A stretch of DNA of 64,000 nucleotides. Source: Perkinsus olseni (taxonomy: Eukaryota; Perkinsozoa; Perkinsida). This document shows, one piece after another, positions 1 through 9,890 of this stretch. The stretch is taken from positions 1 to 64,000 of the forward strand of contig JABANN010000117.1 in the NCBI GenBank assembly GCA_013115125.1. The letters run 5' to 3'. How positions within the stretch are numbered: position 1 is the first letter of the stretch; the number at the start of each line of letters is the position of its first letter. The notes below the pieces were generated by a model, which did no database searches, was not told the origin of the DNA, and saw only the letters and a program-made list of their open reading frames with translations. The position numbers and the translations under genes were made by a program.

Positions 1-320
1 CGCTTCGAATCAGAGAAGATCAGATAGTCAGGTCGTGTCTTGTCCGAAGTGGCTTGGTCGCTTTCACTGTTATCATTGCTATCTTTGTCCCGAACTTCCA
101 AGGTCTTGTGGGCCTTCTTGGTTCTGTTTGTTATTCCCTTATTCACAACTTCTATCCCTCGATATTTTATATTCGTCTCTTCCTGTTCGGGCCTTTGAAA
201 GAACGCTCCGGACGTATCATGATTAAAGTAGCAGGTCTCACGATTCTCCTCGTCATCTCGGTGATAGGGTCAATCTGCGGTATACATGAGGCCATCTCAA
301 CTCTGATAGAAAAGCTTTGA
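1..320 (+). CDS. Amino-acid permease (AAAP family), 3' end only
   Basis: This is the C-terminal part of a multi-pass amino-acid transporter of the AAAP (Aa_trans) family, a plasma or organelle membrane permease. The frame is open from base 3 through the TGA at 318-320, so the gene starts outside the window. It shows the last two or three membrane segments, with the string FQGLVGLLGSVCYSLIHNF. The complete neighbour at 801-2030 carries almost the same string (FQGLVGLLGSVCFSLIHNF), so the two are tandem paralogues on the same strand. The substrate cannot be told from sequence. Confidence 0.85.
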   Translation, partial: LRIREDQIVRSCLVRSGLVAFTVIIAIFVPNFQGLVGLLGSVCYSLIHNFYPSIFYIRLFLFGPLKERSGRIMIKVAGLTILLVISVIGSICGIHEAISTLIEKL

Positions 321-800
321 CGCCGAATTTACTTGCAAGTTAAGCAGCACTACATTCGGCCGCTCGGGCTGGTTTATACGATTTAGGACTTATTATATTG
401 AATTGGTATCGTCTGATTTGTTTCCGTCATTGCTGCGCTGCTCGAAGTGCAGGAGCCTCGGCTCAATCACACGGTCCCTTGCCTGCATCTGGTGATGCGA
501 ATTCTCATACCTTCGTTTGGAAGTCGGATGATTATTACCTAACTCACTTCTGGAGAATGCCTGGAGAACACTTCTTGGGTTGCGCATGAATGCTGAGGGG
601 GAGACTGAGGGGCGTGATGGCTGTGACTGACGACTTGATAGCCTCACCATAGTGGTTCCTCAGTTGTAGGGTTGTTCGAAGCAAGTCGAAGTCTGATTCG
701 CGTGAGCAACTCTGCTAGTCTTCTCGAGGGAGAGTTTCGGATAGACTGATGGTGCGTCGAGCGTTTAGAAGTCGCGGTTATTCAGATTTCTCCAACCTTA
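321..800. other. Intergenic between tandem transporters
   Basis: No coding stretch is supported here. The region should hold the 3' end of the first permease gene and the promoter of the second. I see no repeat or RNA gene. Confidence 0.5.
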
Positions 801-2030
801 ATGGACGCTGACTCGCAATCATCCGTCAAAGTCGGGGTGGAGCCCGGCAAGCAAACTACCAGGTCTGCGGTCACAAATATGCTACTGACCGGTGTCGGTG
901 TTGGAATGTTGAGTATCCCCAGAGCTGTTGCCGAAGCTGGCTATGTTTTGGGTTTTTTCATTCTCATTGCCTGCGGGCTTTTGGGTATCTTTTACATCCA
1001 GCTGTTGAGGCTGTGTATGACTCCTACGACACAGAATTATGAAGATATAGGTCGCAGTGCTTTCGGTCGTGTTGGTCTTGTCTGCGTCACTGTCGCCCTC
1101 AACGCAGCTTTGATAGGAACGAGCTGCCTGTTGATGCTCTTACTGGGTTCAAACACTGTGAAGCTTTTTCCAAAGTTGGAGCAGGCTTACTGGATACTCT
1201 GCTGGGGAGCAGTCATGCTTCCACTCTCATGGCTACGTACGATGAAGCATGTTGGCTATGTGAGCGGTACCGTTGGTGTTGCGGCGTTGTTAGTTCTTTT
1301 AGTTTCGATTGTGGTCGGAAGTATTCTCAATGCTGTGAATAGACGGGACGTTTTGTCCTATGACCCCGCACCACAATCACTTGTTGGCCTTGGCATTACC
1401 TTCGCAAGCATGACTTTCGGTTACGCCGTTACCTCTACTTCGACAACAATCATGCACGATATGAAGTACCCGAATGAACGTAGTCGAGCGATATACATCT
1501 CAATGACTATCCTGATCATCCTCTACTGTATTATAGCCGGGTCAGGATATGCTGGATGGGGTCACCAGCTGCTAACCTACGACACGGTTATCGACGCTAT
1601 GGCTCCCACGGGTGAGAAAATAAGCGTTGTTGCCTATCTGTCTATTCTGTCTATTTTGGTTGTATGTGCAACCCATTATGTTGTTCTTATGAACCCATCT
1701 TTTCGTATCGTGGAGAAGGCACTGAAGGTTACGGAGAAGCACATCCTCTGGTCACTACTGGTACGAACAATCATGGTTGGATTCACCATTCTCATACCAA
1801 TCCTGGTGCCCAGCTTTCAAGGTCTTGTCGGCCTTCTTGGATCAGTCTGCTTCTCGCTCATTCATAACTTCTACCCCATCATTTTCTGGCTGAGGTTGTC
1901 ATATGTGCGAGGGCGCCGAGTAGATTCTTCTCCCAGGAGGATAGCGGCCGTTATTGGACTAGGATTCATCTTAGTCATTTCGGCTGTCGGTTCCTGCTTT
2001 GGTATATACCAATCTATCATAGTACTGTAA
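801..2030 (+). CDS. Amino-acid permease (AAAP family), complete, intronless
   Basis: A 409-residue multi-pass transporter of the amino acid/auxin permease (AAAP) family, which moves amino acids by proton coupling or exchange. The ATG at 801 begins a short hydrophilic N-terminus (about 20 residues). The first membrane segment follows with the family-typical start TNMLLTGVGVGMLSIPRAV, the usual GxGxLxxP pattern, and about ten further hydrophobic segments follow up to the C-terminus. The length fits the family (400-500). It is read in one exon, unlike most genes in this window. It lies about 480 bp behind a close paralogue, a local tandem duplication. The substrate is unknown. Confidence 0.9.
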   Translation: MDADSQSSVKVGVEPGKQTTRSAVTNMLLTGVGVGMLSIPRAVAEAGYVLGFFILIACGLLGIFYIQLLRLCMTPTTQNYEDIGRSAFGRVGLVCVTVALNAALIGTSCLLMLLLGSNTVKLFPKLEQAYWILCWGAVMLPLSWLRTMKHVGYVSGTVGVAALLVLLVSIVVGSILNAVNRRDVLSYDPAPQSLVGLGITFASMTFGYAVTSTSTTIMHDMKYPNERSRAIYISMTILIILYCIIAGSGYAGWGHQLLTYDTVIDAMAPTGEKISVVAYLSILSILVVCATHYVVLMNPSFRIVEKALKVTEKHILWSLLVRTIMVGFTILIPILVPSFQGLVGLLGSVCFSLIHNFYPIIFWLRLSYVRGRRVDSSPRRIAAVIGLGFILVISAVGSCFGIYQSIIVL

Positions 2031-2181
2031 CTAATTCTATCATCATCTGATATTAGCTCGCGTGAAGCTGGAGTAATTGGCATGAAGCTTCTCGCTATAG
2101 AAATGATTCCACTCGTCACCAACTTTCTATTATCATTTCATTGTAGTATTGTCGTGTTGATATCAACTCAACATGCGGAGA

Positions 2182-4345
2182 CTAAGGCGACGCACGACGA
2201 CGCGCTCGCCTGGGCATACCATTAACCACATCAGAACTGTCAGAGGAGCTACTCGAGTCAAAGCGATTCAATCGTAACGGAGTGTAAGACGGAGGCACCC
2301 TCTTCGGCTTGCACAGGCCGAAGTATCTCTGTAGTATACCAAACCAGAAAACCATATCCCAGAGTGTTGTTGCTGGCGCAAGCATGAATGCATATGGCCC
2401 GTACGACATCACCGTCCAGCGTAGACTGAAGTGTTGCCCCCAGAGCAGCACTGGTATGGTGGGGAATGACCAGCGGCTCTTGGCGTCTAGGCTCTTCACC
2501 ACAGCAAAGCACAGAGCCAACTTAATACTCAGACCAATGAACGCAATGGCGTAAGTGTCATTCGGCATCCACGACGGAGAGCGGAGACAGAAGATGCCAA
2601 AACCGAACACAATGCTCGGGCACCCATGGTAGCCGACAGCGAGGCTCCACGGCAGCACTGGTATGAGCATGGCGATACCACACAGAAGGTAACACAGAAG
2701 TTTCCCAGAGCGGAGAAGAGTAGAGCGCAGAAACCAAGCCAGGAGGATGTTGCCGATCCAGAACGCAGCCGACCCGAAAAACATAGCCGTATGCATGTTA
2801 GTGAACGCCCATTGCATTGGCAGTGGCAGCAGCCTCCTTCGGGGGTTGAGAGGTGCGAGGTTCGTCTCGACACGAGAGTCTCCGTTGTTGTAAGTCAGCT
2901 GCACGATGGCATCTTCCATAGGCACATCGGGGTCTAAGCGACCGCTATACACGAGGTCATCGGAGCCTTCACGGGTGAGATCGACCGTATGACCATGGCC
3001 GATGATCTCCACCTTGTCAACGTCACGCGCCCCAACCACAGTAACAAAAACTTCACCACTATCACGAACAACGGGAGGCAGAATGGTCGGGACGAGGTTC
3101 TCGTCCGGTTCTATCGAATACCGCCATTCTCGAGGGTCTACGGACTCCGGGGTCGGTGGGGGGAGCTGCAGCAGCCGAACTACCCCGTTGAGCTTGAAGT
3201 CTGGTATCTAGAGGAAGTGAATGAATGGTACTAAAACGAAGAGTATGCCTCGTCACCTCCATCTCGAGAAGCTTCTCAAATTGGGCGTACATCCAATGCC
3301 CCATCACCGTGTGGGTGTGCCCCGTCAAGAGAACGTGCACATCGGAGGCCTCGTGTAGTATCCGAGTGAGTCGTCGGCGGCTCGACGGTTCCAACGTCCC
3401 TGATCGAAGCGGCGCTGCGGCGAGTGGTGCGAGCTCACAACGGGCGTACCGAAGTTGTAGTGAGTGACGATGATCGTCCTCATATTCCGTCGTTTCTGGA
3501 TCCACTCCGCTTCGAGCCACGCTTCCGTCTCTTCAGAAAGTTCCCCGAAAAAGTGTCGACTAGCCCCGGCGGAGGGGGTGAGGTCGAGGCCGATAAGTAG
3601 ATAGTCATTCACTGGGAGCATCCAACTGCCGCTGAGACCTCGGACAAGCTCCGGGGACTTCGGCCACAGCTGAGACCAATGCACCCCTGCGTAATAAGCT
3701 AGACGAGCATGAGCTCACCTGCTCGACCATATCGCGGTAGAAATGATTCTTTTCATCGTCATAGCCGGCGACTGCGAAGGAGTCATGGTTACCACTGAAG
3801 AGAGCACTGACCAGGCGGCCGGAGAGACGGACGTACCGGACAGTGAGAATTGGACTATGAGGGGCGCACTCGGTCAACAGCACGTGGCTGAGCTTGGCCC
3901 ACTCCTCTGCTATGGGGCCGGGGTACTGGCCGCTCCAGGCCGCCACATTAGAGTCCACCAGATCCCCTCCGAGGACTGAAACACGCCCCTAGGGTGGACG
4001 ACCTGCTTGTCACTGCGAGGAGGTAATACCCGTAGCGACCAAGCCGTGGTCCTTCACTCGAGGAAGGAAGTCACGACAGAATGTGGAGAGCTTATTGATT
4101 GTGATGTTGTTGAACCTGGGAGGGACGCCGCTTCGCGGATGGTCGAACGAAGCTGAGCTGACTCACTGCGAGACATGTATATCAGAAATGTGGATTAGGA
4201 ATGGTACCGGTTGTGCAGCAGCCAGGGCGGCGGTGGCGGTCTCGGGCTCGACGGCAGCCGAAGGGACAGGGCCCAGCAGTAGCAATGCTACACAGTAGAG
4301 TCGAGGGAGTAGTTGAGATAAATGACGAATGACATCGAAGACCAT
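2182..4345 (-). CDS. TMEM62-like membrane metallophosphoesterase, multi-exon
   Basis: Calcineurin-like metallophosphoesterase fused to a membrane domain, as in animal TMEM62. The first exon (ATG 4345) has a signal-peptide-like N-terminus and ends in HISDIHVSQ, the first metal motif (DxH). Later exons give GGDLVD near 3940, GNHDSF near 3780, THYNF near 3450 and LTGHTHT near 3320, the metal-binding set in the right order. The last exon (about 3209 to 2182) is luminal and then has about six hydrophobic segments. Introns are tiny: one of 48 nt ends at 3210, and one of about 35 nt near 3440 restores the frame between THYNF and GHTHT. The physiological substrate of TMEM62 is not established. The family call is strong; exon edges are provisional. 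Confidence 0.8.
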
Positions 4346-4693
4346 TGGACGCACTCTACTGGCAGAGAGAGCACATATCAACGCGCAACGAACGCAGCAG
4401 CGCCATTCAGTAATGTTAGTCGAAGCTGAGGGGGAGTTGATGATGAGTCGAACGGCAGCAGCAGGCCCGATGGCTGTGCATGGTTTCGCCGTTAGCCATG
4501 GTCAGCATAAGATATCCGAATAGAGGACCGCTAGGAGAGAATGGTGTAGGCTGCGTCCGCCTAGGCAGCATCAGCAGCCATATCGCCCCACCACAGAAAA
4601 CAACAACAAGACCAATTCAAGTGTAAGAGACCCCTCACGTATAGCGGCTAAAACTAAGGAAATGTCCATTCTCTCATCATCATCACTCTAGCT
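4346..4693. other. Intergenic
   Basis: This lies upstream of the TMEM62-like gene and downstream of SAP18. No convincing exon, RNA gene or repeat was seen. Confidence 0.4.
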
Positions 4694-5645
4694 TCACTCC
4701 TTGCCCTCCTTTCCATCGTCCTCTCTATTCTCGCCCATGTCGTCAGCCGGGCCACGGTTATTCATCATCCGAGACCCCCTAGACGGCCTCTCCGGCAGGG
4801 GCGCCGTCAGCTTCTCATTGTCGAGTATCGCCACGTCGAGGAAGTCACCCGGCTGGAACTTCACCTCCGCTAATGTACGGCCGTCCGGGAAGGTTTCATG
4901 GCTGTTGTAAACCTGAACGGGGAACTCTACCGACCGTCGCGCGCCACGAAATTCATCTCCGTGCAATGGGGATCACCACTCCTAGTAACTACCTCCCCAA
5001 TCCTGGCCATCACGAAGCGGCCACTCCTGTCCGGGTAGATGAGCCTGAAGCTGAGCTTCTTCGTACGACCGCGAGATTCCGGCAAGATATCTTCGATCAA
5101 ATCTGAGGGGAAGGCGAGGAGCGTTCGATGCTGAGAGGACGGCGGCAGTGGACTACCGGAGATTTCTCGGAGGGAGGCGTCCGGCCAAGTGTAGACCTGC
5201 AGCTCCTCGTCGACCGGCAACTCTTCTAGCTTAGCGAAGTCACCGTCGTTGTGATGGGACCCCATACGGTAGAAGACCCGCAATAGGAAGGGGCATGTCT
5301 GGGCTCTGAAAAATGATGTGGAGTGATAGTCGGCCCGACAGTTGAGTGAGGTGATCACCTGTCGATAGCGATGCCCCTCCTGCGTTGAGGCGGTCCACCA
5401 CCTCTTGGTCCCCTAGGGGTGCTGCCCGGGGGAGGCATCAGAGGCCTCCGATAGTCCGACCTGTAGTCGAGTGAGTGAACAGTAGGATGACAATATGACC
5501 AGAAGAGGGCAGAAGAGGGAAGAGTTGAGCCCTCCCTCTACCCCAACCCCGGGCACTACCTGCGACCCTCATCGTCGTACGGCCTAGATCTCCTCTCCAT
5601 CGGACGAGATATATCATCAGAGTCCCTGCGCTCTCGACGAGACAT
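4694..5645 (-). CDS. SAP18: SAP18 (Sin3-associated polypeptide p18) homologue
   Basis: SAP18 is a ubiquitin-fold protein of the Sin3 deacetylase and of the ASAP/exon-junction splicing complexes in the nucleus. Four exons can be read. Exon 1 (ATG 5645) is MSRRERRDSDDISRP and so on, rich in Arg/Ser/Asp. Exon 2 is Pro/Arg/Gly-rich and ends in AIDR. Exon 3 begins AQTCPFLLRVFYR and includes ELQVYTWPDASLREI and FRLIYPDRSGRFVMARIGEV. Exon 4 gives FQPGDFLDVAIL and an acidic tail. The IDR-x2-TCPFLLRVF, YTWxDAxLxE and GDxLDxAI blocks are diagnostic and in order. All three introns are short GT-AG and keep phase. The arginine-rich N-terminus suits a splicing-associated form. Confidence 0.9.
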
Positions 5646-5739
5646 GTCAGCCAGGATCAGCTACGGACTGCAACCACACTCGGAAGGCCCTCCGACCAAC
5701 GCAACTCCATGTTGCAGACCGAAACATGCACACTGGCAG

Positions 5740-7260
5740 TCATGTGCCGCCAGCCTCATCACCGCCGTCCTCTTCCTCAGCCTCATGTCGCCTCTCAGAC
5801 TCCACCAAAGCGTGAATCAGGCGCACCCAGTCCGCGGGTTCCAAGTCCCCAGGAAGTGTCTTCGGGTCCTTCCCTATGGCGGCGAATACTTCGCCCATGT
5901 CCGCCAGAGGCCACAGCCTGCATCAGCAGTCTCGATCCGACCACTACGCACTCCCGCTGTCACTACCTTGCCGCATATTTGGCGACGGGTCGACTCCGTG
6001 AGAGCCCATCGGAGAAGCACATTCGTAAAACGGCGTCGGCCAGTATCAAGTCGTCATGGCCCAGAGAAGCCTCATCCTGCAGCCGAGGCCGCAGCAGGAC
6101 TACCGTGTCGAAAACTGGGTGGAAGGGCTCGGACTCCGCAGGCTTTTCCCATCCCCTGGCCTGAGGTATGATTCTCAACCTAGTAAGATAGAGAAGCCCC
6201 CCATGTCATTGCTGGGCCTTCTGATGGTATTACCGCCAGAAGGACGCCCCCGGTCTTCTTTTTCGCCTCTCCTAGCCAGTGAGGTGCTCTCTCTACCACA
6301 GCAGTCCCCTCCCCTATGACGGCAGCTAGGCCATCCGACCCCGCCTGCCGAGTGGCCTCGATGGTCACAGGCTCGGAGGTGTCCTCGGGGGGTCGCTCCA
6401 CAATGGGGTCGATCGTCCACCCCATTTGAGCAAGCACCGCCAGCCTGCCATAGGCAGTCGGGTCATCCTCGCTGAAGTCGTCCGTCGAAGTCCGAGACGC
6501 CATGAGCCGCTCCTTCAACTTCAACTCATCAGGATAGCACAGCACAATAGGGAGACAGGGTCTGTGGAGCAGAGAGCTCGCCACTGCCAACACGCCGTGC
6601 TGACAAGAAGACACACTTGGAACCCCCCGGGCAGCAGAGTATGATACTATCGCTCTATCTCACCAAATCAGTGGCGAAGATAACCACAGCGTGTCCAACC
6701 TCCGCTGATCGGATGGCGCCCTCGTATGGCAGGACCCGGGCTGCTCTATCAGAATTTATACCAGCTCGAACTGAGCTTGCCCGCACAGACCTCGCTATAT
6801 GCTCGGCTGTTTCCACGTCCTCCACCGAGAGGCCCACTACGTGCCTGAGCGAGCGTCGCTGCATTTCTTCCAAGGTGATGCTGCCCTGACCCCTTGCCCA
6901 GCCGGGAGGCCTCTAGCGTCATCTTGACGAGTATCCGGGCAGTGTCCTGCTCCTCGCCGTCCCCTACCAGCACGAGGGATCCACTTTCAGGTATGAGGTC
7001 GAGGATACGCTCGAGCAGTCTCGTATCCGACCTAGGGGCAACGCTTATGAGGTTCTCAGGGCAGTCGGACGGTACCTGCTGACTCTCTCCACACTATAAG
7101 GAGAGGTGGGGTCTGCCAGGGCCCGGCCTCTGTTGAATATCTCATCGTAGGTAACACCCTCGAGCTTAGCTTGCATTCTATACCGACTCTTGTCCAGTCG
7201 GAATTGGCATAACGGGCAGCCTGATAGGCTTTTGTACAACTTTACCTCTCGGAAACTCAT
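5740..7260 (-). CDS. Unrecognised multi-exon protein
   Basis: I do not recognise this gene. ATG 7260 opens MSFREVKLYKSLSGCPLCQF, with a single CxxC. The next exons read SDTRLLERILDLIPESGSLVLVGDGEEQD and then LRHVVGLSVEDVETAEHIARSVRASSVRAGINSD, two alpha/beta-looking stretches that could be related repeats. They are followed by a region with ELKLKERLMASRTSTDDFSED and a last exon with LPGDLEPADWVRLIHALVESERRHEAEEEDGG, stopping at 5740. Frame changes fall at plausible short GT-AG introns of 25-45 nt. It looks soluble, with no signal peptide. It sits head-to-tail with SAP18 on the same strand. Function unknown; exon joins uncertain. Confidence 0.5.
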
Positions 7261-7697
7261 TCTCCTTCTACCACAACCACTACTACCGCGCTAGTGGCAG
7301 GGGTGGTCGTGATGGAGCTACCGCGGCTGTCAGCACTACTACCCTCACTACCTCGCCTCTCACACACATGTAGCTGAGGGGACATCCTGAACCTCCCATG
7401 AAGAGGGCAACGGATGGTGACATCGGTGAGCAGACCGTGGTAACTGATAACTGCGCCCCTTCACAGTACGATAGCAGAGGCCCTACTCTACTAAAGAGTA
7501 GTCGTATTTATTGCCATGCACAGCTATCATGTCCTTCACGACCTGCCGTAACACCAGCTTGCGCTTCTGTCGCTTATATTTTCCCTTTATCTTCACACCT
7601 TGTAGCTCATACCTGACCATCAACCTCCGTGAGTCTGTCTATTAACCGCTAGAACGCGCCCAACCACTATTGAGTCGCGAACAACCTACAGTGGCCG
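7261..7697. other. Intergenic
   Basis: This holds the promoter side of the gene at 5740-7260 and the 3' flank of the small ORF at 7698. It has runs of ACTACTACC-type low complexity and no supported exon. Confidence 0.4.
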
Positions 7698-7904
7698 CTA
7701 CCTCCTCTTAGCCTCCTTGACAGTGAGACTAAATCCCTTATTCCAATCATTGAACGCGTCTTCCGGCTTCACGGGTGGCAATCTGGTTAGGTCGGATGAC
7801 CTCACCCAGCGTCTCCCCGCTGGAGGCAGTAGTCCGACAACAGCCGACTTCCTCTCGGCTCCACATCGCCTTGCTGCTGTGACGACGGTGACGGGCCGCA
7901 ACAT
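7698..7904 (-). CDS. Small protein with mitochondrial-type presequence
   Basis: A short ORF of about 68 residues from ATG 7904. The first 35 residues (MLRPVTVVTAARRCGAERK and on) are rich in Arg, Ala and Ser with no acids before the glutamate, as in mitochondrial targeting presequences. The mature part, SSDLTRLPPVKPEDAFNDWN then KGFSLTVKEAKRR, is small and charged. It could be a small lineage-specific subunit of a mitochondrial complex, but I cannot assign it. Short length and lack of a family match keep confidence low. Confidence 0.35.
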   Translation of the reverse strand: MLRPVTVVTAARRCGAERKSAVVGLLPPAGRRWVRSSDLTRLPPVKPEDAFNDWNKGFSLTVKEAKRR

Positions 7905-8557
7905 AATACGAGACGCTTGGCAACACCTCAAATACGAGGGCGGACAGAACGGGCGATCTACAGGTACTCGTGAGGACTGGTAAGCGTAGAACTAGGAACG
8001 CCAGCAGCCACCCTACTACCTCGCTATTGAAATAGTAGTCCTTCCCGCTATTAACTCGAAGACAAAAGTGCCATGAAACTTCTGGTGCTAGTTCACGGTA
8101 TGAACTACAATGGGAAACCGTAGTACTACTATATTACCACGAAGAAAATGTGCAATCATAATCATCCTAAGCAACAGCAGCAGCACCAATGGGAAGGGGG
8201 CGATTATTAATAGTCACGCGAACAGAAAAGGATTCACGCCAGCGAACGCAAACCATCCTAACAGAAGGCGAGCCTCCCCAAACACGATGAAAGGAGCCCC
8301 TAAACAATCCAGTCCACACGGCGACGACAGCGGCAGCGAAGGGTGATGGTGCTAGCAGATAATGCCGCTGGACAAAAGTCCATCGGCGGCGGTGATGCCC
8401 ACTTTAGGGTCGTACCCGCAGGCCTCATCGTAAACCCGTATAGCCGCTCATCAGCGGGCAGCAGAGACCAGGAGTGCTCAGTAGCGAAAAGCGGAAGGCA
8501 TAGTGCATATGACATCAGAGATCAGATTGAGTAAAAAAATCGGAAAAAGAGCTTCCA
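7905..8557. other. Intergenic, no supported gene
   Basis: A minus-strand ORF of about 70 codons lies at 8300-8515 (MSYALCLPLFATEHSWS start), but no family, exon partner or composition supports it. Nothing else is evident. Confidence 0.4.
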
Positions 8558-9545
8558 CTAATGGGCGTGATTGGAATCTTTCGGCTTCGACGACGACTTG
8601 ACTTTGTCGGAAGTCTTCTCGTCAACCAAAGATTCCTTCTGCTCTTTCAAAACGTTCGCCGGCTCGACCGTGCTAGTCTCCGAGGCCTTATCGGTAACAG
8701 CTTGAGCACTCCCAGCCGGGCTAGTAGGCAGCACCGCCTCTTCTGAGTGGTCGACGCCGAAAAAGCTCTTGGCCATCTCAAGGGCTCGCTCATAGACGGC
8801 GGATCCCTGGTCGAAGAGGATGGTCCGCTTCTCGTTACCAACTGTCATGTCCAAACCTGAGAATAGTGCAAGTAGTAGACAGAAAAAGACAGCTATGAAA
8901 TGAGAGCGAGGCGCCGGTGGAGACCAATGCCCCCGTCCTCTTACCCTTAGCGGTGACCATGAGGATGCGGTCTCGTAATCCTAGGACAGCACCGACGAGC
9001 CTACTATCCTGATCAAGCACGACGTGGATGTCGAGGTCGAGGGATCTTGGTACGCTCTGCAACCTCGATGATACAACCTAGGGTGATGGAAAGGACAGTT
9101 GCTGCGAGAGAACGAGAGGAAGAAGACTCCTACATGGTACGTGTCAGTGGCCTTAGTAATGACCACGTCTCTGGCGTTAACGAAGTCGTTTCTCTTTTCG
9201 GTAATGAGCCCATCGAGCTTGTTCCGCAACCCTTCCTCCTTGAGCTGGAGGGAGTCTCGGACGCCTTGCACAGCCTCGACAGCGACAGCAGACTTATCGC
9301 GGACGCTCTGAAAGTGGCAACGGATGACGCCTGACAGATCACCCTCCGAGGCCTACCAGGACGTAATAGTTGCCCTTGTTAACAACGCCATCAATGGCAG
9401 CGTCGATCTTGACAACAACGGGCATACCGTAGGCATCAGCAAGCCTCAGACTCGTGTCCACCAGAGGAATCTTCTCTCTAGCGACCTCAACGGGCAAGTG
9501 GGCTTGGCACCAGGAGACAGAGGTGTTCACAGCAGAGCTCAACAT
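8558..9545 (-). CDS. Candidate lipid-droplet surface protein (perilipin/REF-like), multi-exon
   Basis: A minus-strand gene of about four exons. Exon 1 includes MLSSAVNTSVSWCQAHLPVE and then IPLVDTSLRLADAYGMPVVV and KIDAAIDGVVNKG. Later exons carry SVRDKSAVAVEAVQGVRDSL, then a Lys/Glu-rich helix, then DIHVVLDQDSRLVGAVLGL. The final exon (8854-8558) has a Lys/Ser-rich tail. The pattern of short amphipathic, Val/Ala-rich helices around P-L-V, L-D and V-V-N-K is what I associate with perilipin or rubber-elongation-factor type proteins that coat lipid droplets. The resemblance is general, not motif-level. A 49-nt intron restores frame near 9310. A further 5' exon above 9560 is possible. Confidence 0.4.
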
Positions 9546-9755
9546 GTTGTACTGCAGCAAGTAGGTACCCTAGGACTGCTACTACTACTACTATGCTAGG
9601 GCAAAATTATGGTTGCGCTAGAGCGGAGCGAAGCAGTTCCTGTCCCCCGCTTGCGTCATCATCGAGCGGTCATCCTTCCAGTGACGTGCCCCAACTTCGT
9701 GGTCGAAGAACGCAAGGTGGTAGGGTAGGCCGCGGGTGCTGGGAGAGGGTAGAGA

Positions 9756-9811
9756 GGGGTACTAATAGTACCCCTACTGGTATTACCATAGTACCGTACT
9801 ATGGTAATACC
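9756..9811. repeat. Two adjacent palindromes
   Basis: The left one is GGGGTAC-TAATA-GTACCCC (9756-9774). The right one has perfect 16-bp arms (GGTATTACCATAGTAC at 9779-9794 and its complement at 9796-9811) around a single base at 9795. They lie between the divergent genes ending near 9545 (-) and starting at 9891 (+), so they could be regulatory or cruciform-forming. No function is known. Confidence 0.8.
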
Positions 9812-9890
9812 ATAATGGTATTGGGCGAGGGCGTTGGAGCCGCTGCTGCATTGGTTGGAATCGGTGTTAAGTATTTGCAGTAGCGTTTTC

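Noticed and set aside
5740-7260. Possible SpoVS/Alba-like domain in the unrecognised gene
   Set aside because: The similarity was only in alpha/beta pattern, with no conserved residues.
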